From NCBI GenBank assembly GCA_934654585.1, contig CAKUGF010000002.1:1-64000 (forward strand): DNA of 64,000 nucleotides, written 5' to 3'. Shown piece by piece: positions 61,483 through 64,000 of this stretch (positions are counted from its first letter, which is position 1; every line of letters begins with the position of its first letter). Below the pieces are notes generated by a model, which was not told where the DNA came from, ran no database searches, and saw only the letters and a list, made by a program, of their open reading frames with translations. The translations under genes and the position numbers were made by a program. The stretch comes from an uncultured Collinsella sp. (GTDB taxonomy: Bacteria > Actinomycetota > Coriobacteriia > Coriobacteriales > Coriobacteriaceae).

Positions 61483-63666
61483 TTATTTGCGCTTGCCGCC
61501 GCCGTCGCCGGGACGACGAGAGCTGCCGCCGCGCTTGCCGCCGCGGTTGCTGCCATAACTGCCACGGTTATCGCGACCGCCAGAACGGCCACCGCGGGAG
61601 CCGGCCTGGTTGCCGCCACGCCCGCCGCGATAGCCGCCGCGGCGCTCCTCGCGGGTGTCGTCGTAGTTGCGCCAGTCATCGCGACGATCGCGGCTGGCAC
61701 GCGGGTCGCGACGATCGCGCGACTCGCCAGAGCGACCAGCGGCACCGCGACCGCCGTTGCCACGTGCGCCCTCGCGACCCCCGCGCTCGTCAAAGCGCTT
61801 GCCGCCACGGGACTCGCCACCACGGCCGCCGCGCTCGTCATTACGACCGGAACGACGACGATCGCCCGAGCCACGCTTGCCGCCACGCGAGCCACGGCCC
61901 TCGTCCTCGCGCTCAACACGGCGACGACCGCCGCGGTCCTCGTCCTCGCGGCGACGGCGATGTGCCTCGCCCTGGAACTGCTTGGCACGACGCTCGGCAC
62001 GATTGCCGCGCGGGCCCTGCTCAACAGCACCGGCACGCTCCTCGGCAGCCACCTCGCGAGCCACGCTCTCAACAGCCTCGTCCACGCGAGCCTGAACGCC
62101 CTCGCGCACACGGGTCTTGCCGCCACGCTTGGGGCGGCTCGGACGCTCGCCGTCGCCGCGACGCTCGTCGCGACCGCGGTTGGAACGACCGGCCACATCG
62201 CCGTAGTCATCGCCGTTGCGCTTGCCGTCGCGACGTGCCTGCTCAAGCTTCTTCTTGCTCTTGGACTTGCCGCGCTTGGTCTTCTTCTTCACCTTAAAGG
62301 CCGCAGGGTCGCGCTCGGGGTCAACCGCGGGCGGGTTGGGACCCACATGCAGGTCGCCGGCCTCGTAGATGTCGGCCGTCTTGTCCATGAGCTTCTCGAT
62401 CTCGTAGAACTCATCGACGTCCTGCTCGGTCACAAACGTAATAGCCCAGCCCAACTCGCCGGCGCGGCCCGTGCGGCCGATGCGGTGGATGTAGTCGGTC
62501 GGCTCGGCCGGCACGTCAAAGTTCACGACGTAGCGCACGTCGCTGATGTCGATGCCGCGGGCGAGCACGTCGGTCGCCACCAGCACGTCGACAGTGCCGT
62601 CGCGGAAGGCCGAAAGCGCGCGCTCGCGCTGGGCCTGGCTGCGGTTGCCGTGAATCGCGGCGGCCTTGATGCCCTTACGCTCCAGACGACGGCAGCAGCT
62701 GTCGGCGCGGTGCTTGGTGCGCATAAAGACGATAGTGCGCTCCGGCCCCTCCTTCTTGAGGAACTCGGGCAGCAGGTTGTTCTTGGCCTCGATAGACACC
62801 GGGAACACAAACTGGTCGACGGTGTCGGCGGTCGACGTGGCGGGCGCGATCTCCACGCGTGCCGGGTCGCTCACCAGGTCGGTGATCTCGCCCACGGCCT
62901 CCTCGTCGAGCGTGGCCGAGAACAGCAGCGTCTGACGCTCGGCCGGCGTCTCGCGCACAATGCGGCGGACGGCGGGCAAAAAGCCCATGTCGAGCATGCG
63001 GTCGGCCTCGTCCAGCACCAGCACCTTGACCTCGTTCAGGTGGCAGGCGCCCTGCTCGATCAGGTCAACCAGACGGCCCGGCGTGGCGACCAGGATGTCG
63101 CAGCCATACTTGAGGGCCGCCGTCTGCGGCTTGTAGCTCACACCGCCCACGACGGTCACGGCAACATGGCCGGTGACGTCGGCGATCTTGCTCGCGACCT
63201 CGTCGATCTGCTGGGCAAGCTCGCGCGTGGGGGTGATGACGAGCATCACGGGGCCGCGACCGTTGCCCTCGGGCTTCTTGGCGCCGCGACGGCGGTTGCG
63301 GCCTCCGCGCTCGCGCACGGGCTTGGGCGGAGCGATGTGCTCCAGGTTGTTCATAGTCGGCAGCAGGAAGGCAGCCGTCTTGCCGGTGCCGGTCTGGGCG
63401 GCGGCAAGCAGGTCGCGACCCTCGAGCACCACGGGGATGGAGCCGGCCTGGACAGGCGTCGGCGCCGTGTAGCCCAGGTTCTCGATGGCACGAAGCATCT
63501 CGTCCGAAAGCCCCAGCTCGTCAAAGGCGGGCAGGTTCTCGGTCGCGGACTCGACGGTCTCGGCGGCGCTGGCCTCGTCGGCAGCATCGAAGGCAGCCTG
63601 GGTCATGGCCTCGCGGGCCTCGTCCAGAATCTCGGCGTCCGTGACGTCGGATACAGAATTACGCAT
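61483..63666 (-). CDS. DEAD-box ATP-dependent RNA helicase with RG-rich tail
   Basis: The product has 727 residues. The start at 63666 follows AAGGAACAAC. An acidic N-terminus precedes the Q motif (FDELGLSDEMLRAIENLGY), Walker A AQTGTGKT near 85-92, LDEADRMLDMGF near 220, SAT and the motif VI HRIGRTGR near 398. From about residue 480 the chain is a basic, low-complexity tail with many RGG, DRR and RGGR repeats (about 250 residues). This tail probably binds RNA or mediates condensation. RNA remodelling in ribosome assembly or cold adaptation is likely; the exact class (CsdA, RhlE or CshA) is not clear. Confidence 0.93.
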   Translation of the reverse strand: MRNSVSDVTDAEILDEAREAMTQAAFDAADEASAAETVESATENLPAFDELGLSDEMLRAIENLGYTAPTPVQAGSIPVVLEGRDLLAAAQTGTGKTAAFLLPTMNNLEHIAPPKPVRERGGRNRRRGAKKPEGNGRGPVMLVITPTRELAQQIDEVASKIADVTGHVAVTVVGGVSYKPQTAALKYGCDILVATPGRLVDLIEQGACHLNEVKVLVLDEADRMLDMGFLPAVRRIVRETPAERQTLLFSATLDEEAVGEITDLVSDPARVEIAPATSTADTVDQFVFPVSIEAKNNLLPEFLKKEGPERTIVFMRTKHRADSCCRRLERKGIKAAAIHGNRSQAQRERALSAFRDGTVDVLVATDVLARGIDISDVRYVVNFDVPAEPTDYIHRIGRTGRAGELGWAITFVTEQDVDEFYEIEKLMDKTADIYEAGDLHVGPNPPAVDPERDPAAFKVKKKTKRGKSKSKKKLEQARRDGKRNGDDYGDVAGRSNRGRDERRGDGERPSRPKRGGKTRVREGVQARVDEAVESVAREVAAEERAGAVEQGPRGNRAERRAKQFQGEAHRRRREDEDRGGRRRVEREDEGRGSRGGKRGSGDRRRSGRNDERGGRGGESRGGKRFDERGGREGARGNGGRGAAGRSGESRDRRDPRASRDRRDDWRNYDDTREERRGGYRGGRGGNQAGSRGGRSGGRDNRGSYGSNRGGKRGGSSRRPGDGGGKRK

Positions 63667-63955
63667 ATGTTGTTGTTCCTTATCTGCACGCGTTATGGGC
63701 ACGGCATGCGGCCGCGCGGGCGTGCTTGGTAGTGCGCTAATACATACAAAACAGGTGCGCACAGAGAGGACGTTGCTCAGCACGCTGGCGATCGCTTTGG
63801 CAGCCCTATCACGCGCCGTCCAGACGCAGCAGCTCTAAGCGATGGAGCAGATTCGCCGCCGGTTAGTATACCCGTACTCCGCATGCCCCCACGTAAACCA
63901 CAGATGACGGGGCGGACGGGGCCGAGCAGAGACTCCCCCGCCGAGCAACGTCTCG
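63667..63955. other. Upstream region of the helicase gene
   Basis: No gene is supported. Long leaders are common for DEAD-box helicases under cold or auto-control, but I see no cold-shock box or clear promoter here. Confidence 0.3.
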
Positions 63956-64000
63956 ATCTGTAACAGATACTCAGCAAAATCGGCCCTTACTGTTACAGAT
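63956..64000. repeat. Inverted repeat ATCTGTAACAG / CTGTTACAGAT at the window edge
   Basis: Perfect 11-bp arms (63956-63966 and 63990-64000) enclose 23 bases. The element may continue beyond the window, so its full size and type are unknown. Confidence 0.8.

Noticed and set aside
61474-63732. Plus-strand Ala/Thr/Leu-rich open frame opposite the DEAD-box gene
   Set aside because: It looks membrane-like only because it is the complement of the Arg/Gly/Asp-rich tail.
1-64000. CRISPR array
   Set aside because: The repeats seen are palindromes of different sequence and spacing. There is no run of equal repeats with unique spacers and no cas gene.
1-64000. tRNA or rRNA genes
   Set aside because: I found no GTTCGAATCC-type T-loop with a matching acceptor stem and no rRNA signature. 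The GCGAATCCC at 19643-19651 is part of a terminator-like hairpin.

Overview
This 64 kb window is a chromosomal segment of a GC-rich, strictly anaerobic Gram-positive bacterium. It most resembles the Coriobacteriia, probably a Collinsella-like gut actinobacterium. The signs are an [FeFe]-hydrogenase, a superoxide-reductase-type protein, an LPXTG surface protein, formate-tetrahydrofolate ligase, a Rrf2 regulator beside cysK, and PTS sugar uptake with a GH4 phosphoglycosidase. The genus is inferred from gene content and style, not from a marker gene. I see no rRNA, tRNA, CRISPR array, prophage or complete insertion sequence.

Layout. Bases 1-9,300 are cell-envelope and accessory genes: the 3' end of a repeat-containing sortase substrate, three paralogous lipoproteins in a partly duplicated block, a zinc-ribbon membrane protein, a Tat-exported PI-PLC-like protein, a HicB-like DNA-binding protein and an ADP-ribosylglycohydrolase. 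Bases 9,300-15,300 hold zinc-ribbon or membrane proteins of unknown role and a cation-efflux transporter. Bases 15,500-36,600 are mostly minus-strand housekeeping genes: fhs, ruvCAB behind a LexA-type box, a NadE-like protein that has lost its catalytic residues, a superoxide reductase, a SWIM-SNF2 ATPase, dnaE and addB-addA. Bases 36,800-44,800 hold small regulators, cysK, mnmA, an HTH-HipA-like kinase fusion, an M42 peptidase and an iron alcohol dehydrogenase. Bases 45,000-49,300 hold a YoaK-like protein, YgiQ, a CPBP protease and an orphan RelB/DinJ antitoxin. Bases 49,600-55,700 form one tightly packed minus-strand operon: a flavoprotein with a NuoF-type Fe-S region fused to a GltD-like part, the [FeFe]-hydrogenase, an ABC binding lipoprotein, and an ABC permease fused to its ATPase. 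Bases 56,100-60,800 are an alpha-glucoside PTS operon (EIIA, BglG-type antiterminator, EIICB, 6-phospho-alpha-glucosidase) with a readable antiterminator/terminator leader. The window ends with a DEAD-box helicase with a long arginine/glycine-rich tail.

The most unusual feature is the intergenic DNA. At least a dozen long inverted repeats (arms of 8-36 bp, several perfect) sit between genes, usually just 3' of a gene. Their sequences differ, but most carry a GGGAC/GTCCC core in an arm or loop. Three are copies of one 31-bp element. In two cases the repeat supplies the last codons and the stop codon of the neighbouring gene (the ABC ATPase and the RelB antitoxin). Other points worth a second look are the HTH-HipA fusion and its candidate operator, the inactive NadE-like protein, the hydrogenase/ABC-transporter operon, and the duplicated lipoprotein block with an orphaned leader.
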